A stretch of DNA of 64,000 nt from Ursus arctos (Eukaryota > Chordata > Mammalia > Carnivora > Ursidae): NCBI RefSeq assembly GCF_023065955.2, contig NW_026623078.1, positions 9,310,199-9,374,198 on the forward strand. The letters run 5' to 3'. Shown here piece after piece: positions 42,627 to 53,004 of the stretch. The position numbers and the translations under genes were made by a program. Numbering within the stretch: the stretch's first letter is position 1; each line of letters begins with the position of its first letter. Below the pieces are notes generated by a model. That model did not search any database. It saw only the letters and a program-made list of their open reading frames with translations, and was not told where the DNA came from.

Positions 42627-43090
42627 AAAACATCTACATATTTAATGCAATCCCTATCAAAAATATCAACAGAATTTTTCACAGAGCTAGAACAAATAAT
42701 CTTAAAATTTGTATGGAACCATGAAAGGACCTGAATAGCCAAAAAAATCTTGAAACAGAAAAGCAAAGCTGGAGGCATCACAATTCTAGACTTCAAGTTA
42801 TATTACAAATCTGTAGTAAGAATAGAAAGCCCAGAAGTAAACCCACAACTATATGGTCAACTAATCTTCAACAAAGCAGGAAAGAATATCCAGAGGGAAA
42901 AAGACAGTCTCTTCAGCAAATGGTGGTGGGAAAATTGAACAGCAACATGCAAAAGAATGAAACTGTTCAACTTTCTTACACCATATGCAAAAATAAATTC
43001 AAAATGAATTAAAGATCTAAATGTGAGATACAAAACCATTAAAATCCTACAGAACACAGGCAGTAACTTCTTTGACATCAACCATAGCAA

Positions 43091-43303
43091 CTTTTTTTAA
43101 AGATTTTATTTATTTATTTGAGACAGAGAGAGAGAGAGAGAGAGAGAGTGCACTCACATGAGTGGGGAGGGAAGCAGAGAGAGAAGGAGAAGCAGACTCC
43201 CTGTGAGTAGGGAGCCTGATTCAGGGCTTGATCCCAGGACTCTGAGATCATAACCTGAGCCAAAGGCAGACCTTTAACTGACTGAGCCACCCAGGCACCC
43301 CCA
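43091..43303 (-). mobile_element. Can-SINE, antisense, nested in L1
   Basis: 'ttaaagattttatttattta', a (GA)n run at 43123-43148, 'cagggcttgatcccaggact' and 'gagccacccaggcacccc'. TSD ccatagcaa at 43082-43090 and 43305-43313. Confidence 0.94.
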
Positions 43304-43848
43304 GCCATAGCAAATTCTTACTAGATATATCTCCTGAAGCAAGGGAAACATAACCAAAAATTAACTATTGGGATTACATAAAAATTCTTTCTGCATAATG
43401 AAGGAAACAATCAACAAAACTAAAAGAAAAGCTACTGAATGGGAGAAGATATTTGCAAATGACATGTCTGATAAAGGATTAGTATCCAAAATATATAAAG
43501 AACCTATAGAACTCAATACACACTAAAAACAAATAATCCAGTTAAAATGGGCAGAAGATATGAACAGACATTTCTCCAAAGAAAACCTATAGATGGCCAA
43601 CAGATACATGAAAAGATGTTCAACATCACTTATCATCATGGAAATGCAAATCAAAACTACAATGAGATATCACATCACACCTGTCAGAATGGCTAAAATT
43701 AACAACACGGTCCTGGTGAGAATGCAGATAAAGGAAAACCCTGTTACACTTTAGTGGCCATGCAAACTAGTGCAGCTACTACGGAAATCAGTATGGAGGT
43801 TCCTCAGAAAGTTAAAAATAGAACTATCCTACAATCCAGCAATTGTGT

Positions 43849-43985
43849 TGTTGATCCATTAACATATTATCTATAGGTATTTTAAAGCTATAACAGCAGA
43901 GTTGAATAGTTGTGTCTAGAGAACATAGCCTACAATACTAAAATATTTACTATGTGGTTCTTTAAGAAAAAACTTGCTGGACTCT
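43849..43985 (-). mobile_element. hAT-Charlie DNA transposon fragment, tentative
   Basis: 'cattaacatattatctatag', 'taacagcagagttgaatagt', 'ctaaaatatttactatgtgg' and 'aaaaaacttgctggactctg' follow the terminal part of a Charlie-type hAT element whose end reads '...aagtttgctgacccctg'. Confidence 0.6.
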
Positions 43986-44014
43986 GATATAAGATAAAGG
44001 ACAACTAGTAGTAC

Positions 44015-44560
44015 CTGACATTCCCTACCTCTATGAAAAATCCAAAGTATTTAGAGGGCCTCTTTGGAAATTAGATGCAGCACTCAACATATTTTGAAAC
44101 ATGATCCATTTGTCAGAAGATATAAAAAGATCCAAGTTGTAGGAGGAGCTCAGAGGAAGATTGGGCCCCATAGCAATTCTGGGCTGCAATGCAAACTCTT
44201 GTCATTTGACAAAGAATCCAAAGGTAAATCTAGAAATTTATCTTTGATGAATAATGATACTTTATGGAGTCTCTGATAAGCCCTGATAGAAAAATTAGAG
44301 AACAGAACCACATAGAATTCTAGGTAGAGCCACTGGAACTCTTAGCTCTTTCAAGATCAACAGCTGCCATGCTACTGGAACTAGTAAACACTGAAATATA
44401 ACTTTGATAAATGAGCTGGATATTACCTGATCCAGTAATTCAACTAACTTCAAAACCAATAGGCCTATGTCCCAAGACACTCAAGAACCTAGCAATCTGA
44501 GTAATTGTTCTTAAAAGACTTGTGGGCACAGACCTAACTGCCTAGGGTCCAGCTCAGTGG
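44015..44560 (+). mobile_element. Retroviral pol remnant (ERVL-like), tentative
   Basis: The segment resembles, at nucleotide level, the RT connection/RNase H region of an old mammalian retrovirus-like element. It is the same region preserved around 2150-2300 in the first ERV. It is riddled with stops and indels, has no LTR next to it, and is cut off at both sides by other repeats. It codes for nothing. Confidence 0.45.
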
Positions 44561-44579
44561 CAACCAATCATGCCCAGAC

Positions 44580-45248
44580 TTAAAGTGAAAAAGGCTCACC
44601 TGTTTGTTTTAAAGTGTTGGCCTGAGGGAAGGAATCTAATTTAACACACAGATCTGGGAGCCTGCTAGAACACTGGAGGTGGAAACTCATCAACACCATC
44701 TGTACTTCCCTTTTGCCATGCTCCAGTATATCCTGGGAAGTAGCTTTTACACATGTTGGATGCCCTGATTTTTGTGACTGCTGCTAAGGGGATACCTGTT
44801 GATCACTTGGCTCTGGGGGATAGGGAAGTTTGTGTTCCTGGTCCCAGGGGACTGTAAAAATTGGTGTCACCCAGGAAGGAGCTCATGCCCCTGTCTGGTG
44901 CCCCAATTTTTCCAACTACTTTGTGTGGCTCTGGTGGCCAATGGGGTTTAAGTTCATGGATCCCATAGGATTGTAACCAGTGGAGAGAGTTCTTAAATAA
45001 TCTGCCATCCCCAGAGCATGGACAGCAGACTCAGGCATAGGACTGGTACACATTTAGGGGCCTATGAAGCTGCTTTCAAGGAATGTAGGTTGTGGACACC
45101 ATCTTGGTGTTCCCCTTCTGCCTTGTTCCAGCTCATCAATATCACCCAGAAAAGAGCCTATACACTCACCTGGGGGCCCAATCTCTGTGATTGTCACCCA
45201 GGGACACCTCCAGATCACTTGATTCTGGATAACGAGGATGTAGCATCT
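44580..45248 (+). mobile_element. L1M 5'-UTR-like sequence, tentative
   Basis: GC-richer than its surroundings. Phrases such as 'tgatcacttggctctggggg', 'caggggactgtaaaaattgg', 'ggatcccataggattgtaac' and 'gacacctccagatcacttga' recur in an approximately repeated pattern and resemble the 5' UTR of old L1M elements. The 138-codon ORF at 45018-45434 is this sequence plus the TATC array translated, not a gene. Confidence 0.6.
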
Positions 45249-45251
45249 CAA

Positions 45252-45307
<56 letters not shown>

Positions 45308-45322
45308 ATCTATCAATCTATC

Positions 45323-45353
<31 letters not shown>

Positions 45354-45364
45354 ATCTATCTATC

Positions 45365-45407
<43 letters not shown>

Positions 45408-45433
45408 ATCTACCTATCTGTCATCTATCTATA
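45249..45433 (+). repeat. (TATC)n compound microsatellite, ~185 bp
   Basis: About 40 tetranucleotide units with ATCATC/CAATC interruptions at ~45307, 45321, 45351, 45366 and 45406-45425. It is the longest tetranucleotide array in the window. Confidence 0.97.
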
Positions 45434-45439
45434 AATGCT

Positions 45440-45990
45440 GTGTATGAGAAATCCAGTTCCTCCATATCTTCACTAACATTTGTATGGTCAGACATGTTAA
45501 CATTAGCTATCCTAGTGGGCATAGTGCTATCTCATTTTGATTTTCATTTGCATTCCCTAATGACTAATGGTAATAAGCATCTATTCATGTGCTTATTTGT
45601 CATACATATAGCTTTTAAAATCTAATACTGTTCATATATTTTGCATATTTTTATGGGTTATTTTTTATTTTTTATTGAATTTTGAGAGAATATGTATGTA
45701 TGTGTGTGTGTGTGTGTGTGTATTCTAAATACAAATCTTTTAATCAGATATATCAATTGCAAATATTTTCTTTCAGTCCATGCCTTTTCATTTCCTTAAC
45801 AGTGTCTTTCAAAGAATACAAGTTCTTAAATTTAATGAAGTCCAATTTATCAGTTGTTTTATTTTATGGGTTATGTTTTGGTATACTTTCTAAAACATTT
45901 GCCAACCAAGGTCATAAATATTTTACTTTATATTTTTTGTAAAAGCTTTATAGTTCTTGGTTTTGAATTTTGTTCTATGGCAGTTTTCGG
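45440..45990 (-). mobile_element. Old L1M, antisense, 3' region
   Basis: 'cagttcctccatatcttcac', 'agctatcctagtgggcatag', 'gatttt(c)atttgcattccc', 'ttaatcagatatatcaattg' and 'ttaatgaagtccaatttatc' are antisense L1M landmarks. A (GT)n tract at 45703-45721 lies within it. Confidence 0.8.
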
Positions 45991-46169
45991 GATGTCAGTA
46001 ATTAAGAGGCAGTTTTGGCAAAATAGTCATTGTTTTCCTGGACTTCGGTCTAATTTAAGATATTTCTGGAAATAAGTAGTAAGTCATACCTATTATAAGA
46101 TTGGTGTTAATGAGACTTACCTTTAGATGATACAACACTGGGCTTGTTTTGCTTCATTTTGTTTGGGGT

Positions 46170-46303
46170 AGGATGGGATAATCTTAAGCAGGCTCCATGC
46201 CCAGTATGGAACCCAATGTGGGGCACAATCTCACAACCCTGAGATCATGACCTGAGTTGAAATTGAGTCAGATGCTTAACCAACTGAACTACCTAGGTGC
46301 CCC
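46170..46303 (-). mobile_element. Can-SINE, older, antisense, 5' part of its tail missing
   Basis: 'agcaggctccatgcccagta', 'acaatctcacaaccctgaga', 'tcatgacctgagttgaaatt' and 'actacctaggtgcccc'. The CT/A-rich 3' part is absent. Confidence 0.88.
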
Positions 46304-46562
46304 TGTTATATTTTTTTAAATAAATAAAAAAGCAACCTAAATCATACTTAAATGTTTTAGGTTGTGTGAATATAATTGAACTAGTCAGGTACAAAACTTG
46401 CTAGATTTATACAACTTTACATATTCTACTGTTGCTCTTGACAAAATAGATGCCTGAAAAAGACACTAGAAGAAAAAAAGTTATCCAGAGAAAGAGATCC
46501 AAATTACATTAATATCAATATCATAGATGCTTCTATAATAGACTTAATTAAAAACATAGCAT

Positions 46563-46740
46563 GGGGTGCCTGGATCAATTGGTTAAATGTTTACCTTCAG
46601 CTAGGTCATGATCTCGGAGTCCTGGAATCAAGCCCCACATCTGGCTCCCTGCTCAGCCAGGAGTCTGCTTGGCCCTCTCCCTCAGCCTGTCTCCCCACTC
46701 TTTCTATTTCTCAAATAAATAAATAAAATCTTTAAAAAAA
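46563..46740 (+). mobile_element. Can-SINE with head deletion
   Basis: 'ggggtgcctggatcaattgg' lacks the usual 'gtggctcag' segment, so the A-box region is damaged; body and tail ('tctcaaataaataaataaaatcttt') are normal. Diverged TSD 'taattaaaaacatagca' and 'taattgaaagcagagca'. Confidence 0.92.
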
Positions 46741-46883
46741 TAATTGAAAGCAGAGCAGACTTATTTTATTCTGTTATACCTGACATCAAAGGGACAAGAT
46801 TGACCCCAATTCTACAAAAGGCATTACTTATTAACTGATTATTATCTGACATTTTATTTAATATGGTAGTAATGTACTCTTTT

Positions 46884-47008
46884 TATTTATTTATTTTTTA
46901 TTGTTGTGTTCAGTTAGCCAACATATAGTACATCAGTAGTTTTTGATGTAGTGTTCAACGATTCATTAGTTGCACATAACACCCAGTGCTCATCACATGT
47001 GCCATCCT
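46884..47008 (-). mobile_element. Carnivoran L1 3' end, 5'-truncated, antisense (~125 bp)
   Basis: 'cagttagccaacatatagta', 'catcagtagtttttgatgta' and 'gattcattagttgcacataa' lead to 'cacccagtgctcatca'. The exact TSD taatgtactctttt lies at 46870-46883 and 47009-47022. It is one of the shortest L1 insertions in the window. Confidence 0.95.
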
Positions 47009-47320
47009 TAATGTACTCTTTTAAAAGTGAAATATTCCATGGAGAGAAAAATATAAAGCACCATCTATTACACTCTTGGGCAAATATTGAACTGAGGTAA
47101 GATAAAGTAAATCATCTAACATAAAAAGAAAAAGGTTGAATAGGATAAGGTAAAAGTAAATTTAAATGAAAAAGTAAGTGTAAAAGTAAAAGTAAATGTA
47201 AAGCCTAAATTGAAGCCAATGTAGTTAAATTTCATATAATTAATAATTTTATCAAATGCTATACTACATATAATTCTGCTGATAAATCAGTCTAAATTTC
47301 TTTCTTAGTTTTGTTTTTTA

Positions 47321-47528
47321 TTTTTATTTATTTATTTTTAAAGATTTTATTTATTTATTTGACAGAGAGAGACAGCCAGCGAGAGAGAAGGAACACAAGC
47401 AGGGGGAGTGGGAGAGGAAGACGCAGGCTCTTAGTGGAGGAGCCTGATGTGGGGCTCGATCCCAGAACGCTGGGATCACGCCCTGAGCTGAAGGCAGACG
47501 CTTAACCGCTGCGCTACCCAGGCAGCCC
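47321..47528 (-). mobile_element. Can-SINE (arctoid type), antisense
   Basis: 'aaagattttatttatttatt', 'gacagccagcgagagagaag', 'gatcacgccctgagctgaag' and 'ctacccaggcagccc'. TSD ttagttttgtttttta at 47305-47320 and 47529-47544. Confidence 0.96.
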
Positions 47529-47544
47529 TTAGTTTTGTTTTTTA

Positions 47545-48119
47545 AATCTTCCTTTACTTGCTTCAGCAGAAGTAATTTTATATAGTTATGAAACTAGTTA
47601 ACTTTTTGTATCGCATAATTTAAAATCAAATGTTATTCCTTGCTCATAGGAATATATTTTGGGTGGGTAGAAAAATAGCAAATGCAATTTCAATTTCTAC
47701 CCCTCCCTTCTAGTCTTACAAATGGGGCTTCTTTATGGATGTCTAGTTTATCAAGTCTTATTTTTAAAAAATCAAAGGTATCAGTAGTGTAGTTGTTTAT
47801 GGGGTAGTTGAGGTCATGTTTCTGGTATCATTTTCAATCTTAGTAATCATCAGAAACTTCAGATCTAAGAAACTTTGATTGCTTTGATACATGATTTTGT
47901 TTTCTTAGAAGGGAAAGTAGGTCACTGTTGTTTTATTTAGACTTTCAAAGTATTGTTGGAAATAGCACTATTTAGAATGACATTTTCATCTAGAACTTGG
48001 GCAACCCAGACAATGATCTATGTGGGGTGGTTTGAGACTCCTTTGCCATGTTGAATCTACTGTAAACAAAAGTCACAGAACTAGGGTAAAAGAGATCTGG
48101 GCATGGTGTTCAATGAGCT
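47545..48119. other. Unassigned interval
   Basis: No recognisable gene or repeat. The 74-codon ORF at 48020-48244 runs into the MER5-like element and is not protein-like. Confidence 0.4.
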
Positions 48120-48124
48120 CTAAC

Positions 48125-48268
48125 ACCTGCTCCTCAAAGCATGCTCATCATCAGCAAGACAGTAAGAAGTGCAAAATCTCAGACTTTTTTCCAGATCTCA
48201 TGAATCTGAATCTGCATTTTAACATGATTCATATGCAACATTGAAGTTTGAGAAGCACTGCTCTATAG
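48125..48268 (-). mobile_element. MER5-type hAT non-autonomous transposon, tentative
   Basis: 'gcatgctcatcatcagcaag', 'gaatctgcattttaacatga' and the terminal 'gaagtttgagaagcactgct' match the end and body of a MER5-like (hAT-Charlie) element. The other terminus is diverged. Confidence 0.6.
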
Positions 48269-50075
48269 CCAATTGGAGAATTCTATGGGTAAATTAATGG
48301 AAGGAGCAACTTGTGCCTCAGACTGATTTAGCTTCGTTAGGTGAGGTAGAAACTATCTCTCTGAAACTTTTATGAGTCAAAAGCTACTTAATGGCTTTAA
48401 GGACCACTGGACAGGATGGGACACCACCATGATCCAATAGGGCATCTACTGAGATTCTGGACTCTGAGCCTATGTATGCCCCCCAGTTTGAAGCAACCAA
48501 TGCCACTGATGAACAAGTGGCATTATTTATCCAAGAAATTCTTCTTTTCCTAACAAAATGAATACATAAACAGCTGTCACTTCAGTTTTCATATATGCAT
48601 GAGGAAACTTGAATTTAAAATGGATAAAAATTAATTTAGAAGACTAATCACTTTCTATAAATAAAAATATGCTTACAAGGTGATATGTAAACATACCTTC
48701 TGCAATTTCATGTATTAATTTTTCATCTTTGAGACACAGCCTTTTTAAAATAATTACTAACTTTTGATGTAGATATTGATGCTTCTTCAGCAGGTTTTTA
48801 TCTTTCTGTTTTCAATGAATTAGTCTTATCACTGCATCTTCATGGTGGATAATAACGGTAAACAAATATCTTGGGCAAGTTATATACAAATCATCAAACA
48901 TTTTTGAATTCTTATTTAATTAATTAGTGTTTAATTTCTCATTAATTATACACATGGGTATTTGAGTATTCTTGAATATTTGAATATTTGTGCAAAAGCT
49001 TTTTTTATTTCCTTAATAGAAAAGGTGCTATCAATGAATGAAATAAATAAAAAGTTATAGATTTTTATAAGAATTGACAAAACTGTTAAATTAAGGATAT
49101 AAGTTACTCGCCATCTTTTCTATGGTAGGAGTAACTTTGATGTTGTTTTGTTAAGGCTTTCTTTCTCAAAAAAAATCATATTAGTAATTTGGGATTGCAT
49201 CATATTTTATAAATGTGACACCTTTAAATATCAGGTCTTTGTATTTGAGAATAAGGCATATCTTCTTATTTATGATAATTTAACTTATGGTTCACATAGG
49301 GTTTTAAAGCTTTCTAATTTTTAGGAACTCTACATTGCTTGTTAAGGATTTTCCAGATTTCTATTTTATGTGACAATGCTATAATGACATAATTCCTTCC
49401 ATTTTATTTTTTAGTTAGCTAATTGATTTTAAAAAGGAAAAACTGTTATTTTCATATATTAACTTTGCAATTAAACAACTTACCAAAATGTCTTGTTATT
49501 TCAAATTTTTTGGTTATGTTAAATTGCTAACACATCACCAATTAGCAATACTACTTTTAATTTTATTAAAAGGTCCCCATTCATATTTATGTTGAAATCA
49601 TTAGTAAAAATCATGGCTTTCAGTCTCAATTTTAAAAGCTATAACTTTATCCAATAAACTTAATCACAGTGGTTAAAAATGGTGTGTATGTGTGTTTGTG
49701 TGTGGTTCTGTGTGTTTGTGTGGCAGAAGTTAAGCAATTTTATAGCTACTCTGATACTGAAAAATAATGGGCAACATTCAAAGAATTCTTAAATAGAAAG
49801 GGTACAATAAAGGTTAAAATTTTCCTGACTTCTGTTCTAAATGAAGCTATCTGTGTTCAAAGCAATGGACTTTAATATGCATTTAAATGTCTTAATGGAT
49901 GCAGTGGTCCTGTTAACTTTTTGTGATACTAAGCCATCTGGTCATTTTAAAATATGGGAAACAAAATTCATTAACACTTATGTCATCAAGAGATCAGATC
50001 TATGTTTCATTCCTTGAATCTGGGCTCTGTGAATGTTTGAATAATAGAATACAGCAAAAATGTCACTGTACTTCT
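48269..50075. other. Unassigned AT-rich interval (~1.8 kb)
   Basis: It has very low GC and no repeat that I can place. It includes a (TG)n-like patch at 49682-49722. ORFs are very short. This is one of the largest unannotated stretches. Confidence 0.4.
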
Positions 50076-50079
50076 AGGA

Positions 50080-50445
50080 CCGAGGTTTAAGAAGAAGCTG
50101 GCAGCTTCTACTTCTTGCCTTTTGGCATACCAACCTTTGTGAGTGAGCCACCCTGTGAGTAAGCGCAGATCACATGGAAAGGGCACATGAAAGGATTCCA
50201 GTCAGTAGGTCCAACTGAGGTTCCAGCAGACAGACATCAAACCCCTCTCCAATATGAGTAAGGAAGCCTTCAAGATTACTCCACCCTTAGTTGCAAAAAT
50301 ATGAGAACCCTGACTGAGAACTGCCTGGCTGAGCCTAGTCAACATCCAGAAACATGAGACATAATTATAAAATGATGTTCAGAGCCCTTAGGTTTTGGGG
50401 ATTATTTGTAATCAGCAAAAAAATGGGAAAATAATGTAGTACCTG
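50080..50445 (+). mobile_element. MaLR-type LTR fragment, tentative
   Basis: 'tgtgagtgagccaccctgtg', 'agcctagtcaacatccagaa', 'acatgagacataattataaa' and 'cccttaggttttggggatta' echo the 3' half of MLT1-like LTRs ('...gtgagtgagccac...', '...taagttttggggtaattt...'). Boundaries are unclear. Confidence 0.5.
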
Positions 50446-50960
50446 GAATAGGGATACTGCTTCAATAAAAACCTAAACAATTTGGCATTTGTTTTGGGGT
50501 TAGGGATGGGCAGAGTCTAAGACAGTGTTGAGGAGACTATTAGCCTAAGCTTAAATATCCTGGAGAAAGCTGTCTGTAATGGTCAAAGGAAAATGTTTTT
50601 TCTAAGAAGGAAAGGATTCCCTTATCATGCAGTGATGTAAAGTTTGGCAATACTGTCACTGCAATAATGTGGAAAACAGGAAATATACCCAAGAAATCAA
50701 AGATTCAGCTTAATAGAATGTTTAAGCAGAAAATTGTAAATAAAACAAAACAAACAGACAAAACAACAACAACAACAACAACGAAACCCTGGCTTCTAGA
50801 TGCCTGTAGTAAAATTAGAGGAAGAGAGATGAGCACAAAAAGGAGCTATTCAGGTTTCAGGCAAAATTTAAAGGACCTATAAAGGAATCAGGATTTGAAG
50901 GGTTCCAAATAATCCTTTTTGCTATTCCCAGCCTTTCCAGGTTGCTAAAAAAATAATTAA
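50446..50960. other. Unassigned interval
   Basis: Contains a (CAA)n run at ~50764-50782; otherwise nothing recognised. Confidence 0.4.
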
Positions 50961-50972
50961 GAAATAGTTTTG

Positions 50973-52041
50973 TGTCAATTTCTGGAGTCTCTATTCTGTT
51001 CCATTGGTCTATGTGTTTGTTTTTGTGCCAGTAACATGCTGTCTTGGTGATCACAGCTTTGTACTATAGCTTGAAATCAGGCAATGTGATGCCCCCAGCT
51101 TTGTTTTTCCTTTTCAACATTTTCTTGGCAATTCGGGGTCTTTTCTGGTTCCACACAAATTTTAGGCTTGTTTGTTCCAGCTCTTTCAAAAATGTCGTTG
51201 GTATTTTGATCAGGATGGCGTTGAAAGTGTAGATTGCTCTGGGTAGCATGGACATTTTAACTATGTTTATTCTTCCGATCCATGAGCATGCAATGTTTTT
51301 CCATCCTTTAGTGTCTTCTTTAATGTCTTTCAACAGTGTTCTGTAGTTTCTAGAATATAGATCCTTTACCTCTCTGGTTAAGTTAATCCCGAGATATTGT
51401 ATGATTTTTGGTGCTATTGTAAATGGAATTGATTCCCTAGTTTCTCCTTCTTCAGTCTCAGTGTTCGTGTATAGAAATGCAACTGATTTCTGAACATTAA
51501 TTTTGTATCCTGCCACATTACCGAATTGTTCTATGAGTTCTAGTAATTTGGGGGTGGAGTCTTTTGGTTTTCCAGATAGAGTATCACATCATCTGTGAAG
51601 AGAGACAGGTTGACTTCTTCTTTTCTGATTTGAATACCTTTTATTCCTTTTTGTTGTCTGATTGCTGTTGCAAGGACTTCAAGTACTATGTTGAATAATA
51701 ATGGCAAGAGTGGGCATCCTTGTCGTGTTCCTGATCTTAAGGGAAAGGCTTCCAGCTTTTCCCCATTGAGAATGATATTTGCTGTAGGCTTTTCATAGAT
51801 GGTTTTTATGAAATTGAATAATGTATCCTCTATCCCTACACATGAGAGACTACGGGCTCTGGGAAACAAACTGAGAGCTTCGGGGGGAGAGGGATTGGGA
51901 TAAGCCGGTGAGGGTAATAAGGAGGGCACATATTGCGTGGAGCACTGGGTGTTATACACCAACAATGAATCATGGAACACTACATCAAAAACTAATGATG
52001 TACTGTATGGTGACTAAGGTAACATTAAAAAAATTAAAAAA
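50973..52041. mobile_element. Carnivoran L1 with 5' inversion (twin priming)
   Basis: Two oppositely oriented L1 segments abut. At 50973-51838, L1 ORF2 is antisense: the minus strand encodes the RT motif '[19 protein letters not shown]' and the catalytic box 'FTDDVILY', then a 150-codon post-RT ORF (51064-51516). At ~51839-52041 the L1 3' UTR is sense ('gaaacaaactgagagcttcg', 'gagcactgggtgttatacac', 'atcaaaaactaatgatgtac') with an A-rich end. A short near-matching duplication 'aaatagttttg' and 'aaatagtcttg' flanks the whole. Low divergence suggests a fairly recent event. It is non-autonomous and inactive. Confidence 0.88.
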
Positions 52042-52052
52042 AAATAGTCTTG

Positions 52053-53004
52053 GGAAAAAAATAAAATAAAGGATGAGTCTTTAAGACCCATTTACAAACC
52101 TCAGAAAGACTTAAAGTGGTATCTGATCAAAGCTTTCAGAAAGACAAAGTCCTTCCAAATATCTCAGGTCCATGATTCATAATTTTCTGTTTAAAAATAA
52201 ACTTCTTAGATTATTAAGAGAAGTTTTACAGGAAGCTCAAGATAGAGAATGACACATCTCCAAGACTTTTGTAGCTGGATTTTTGTTTTATTAGTGTAAA
52301 CCCCAATAAAATTAATAAAAAGTCTGCACCATTTTTAGAAGAATTATTCTGGTGAAAACCTCACTACCTTGACTTTAAAGGGACAGAAAAAAAAAGCAAA
52401 ATGAAAAGAGGACTTTGAACCCCCAGCTGTTTATGGTCAGGAAGTGGGATGTGACTCACAGAGCATAAACAGAAGACTAGAGGGCAGAACCAGGAGCCTA
52501 AGAAAATCATTCCATGGAATAGCCTGGTCCCTAATTGAAAACTTCTGGTAATATTGACAACGGAAGTGGTTGCGTGAGTCCTCCCAGAAATAACAATTAT
52601 AAAAGGGCACTAAAAGAAATTATTTAAAGATGCTGGAGAGCATTCAAAAGCAAAAATAAAGCCAAAGAAATGTTTATTCTCAAAAGTACAAGTGGAAGAA
52701 GGCAAGAATTATAAGTTTCTCTCTTTTTGGTGTAAGATGGCTCCCAAATGCCCATGGTTCCTGGTGAAGGAAGCTACAGCAGAATCTTACTAGATCATAG
52801 TTCAAAAGCTAGAAAAGCAGTTAAAAACTTAAAAAGGAAATATTAGCAGTAAGAGAACTGCAGAAAGGATGAAACTTGAACTCTGTGTATAAACTGTCAA
52901 AATCCATAACTGAGAACTCAATTAAATGTGCATAAAGGAATTACCAGAGGACCTAACAAAAAGAATGAGAAACCAGAGAAAAATAATTTTGTTGTTTTAA
53001 AAAT
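52053..53004. other. Unassigned interval, possibly L1M 5' sequence
   Basis: The purine-rich style ('ggtgtaagatggctcccaaa', 'agaatgagaaaccagaga') hints at an old L1 5' region, but I cannot place it. No ORF of note. Confidence 0.35.

Larger units (their letters stand above)
41796..43848 (+). mobile_element. L1, sense, RT to ORF2 end, split by two SINEs
   Basis: 'gacagggatgtctactctca' and 'caaatgacatgatactatat' (the RT box reads as AND-M where FADD-M is expected) are followed by 'ctaggaataaacctaaccaa', 'gacttgtactctgaaaacca', 'aaaaatcttgaaacagaa', 'cattggattagtatcc'-like blocks and 'agtatggaggttcctcagaa'. It lacks the EN domain and the 3' UTR. Antisense Can-SINEs interrupt it at 42431-42626 and 43091-43303. 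It is inactive. Confidence 0.88.

Noticed and set aside
45018..45434. 138-codon ORF ending in an Ile/Tyr/Leu/Ser run
   Set aside because: The C-terminal half is the translated TATC array and the N-terminal half is L1M 5'-UTR-like sequence.
51064..51980. Two adjacent ORFs of 150 and 146 codons with a reverse transcriptase motif
   Set aside because: They belong to a 5'-truncated, inverted L1; the frames are separated by a frameshift and lack endonuclease and ORF1, so they are not a functional RT or a novel retroelement system.
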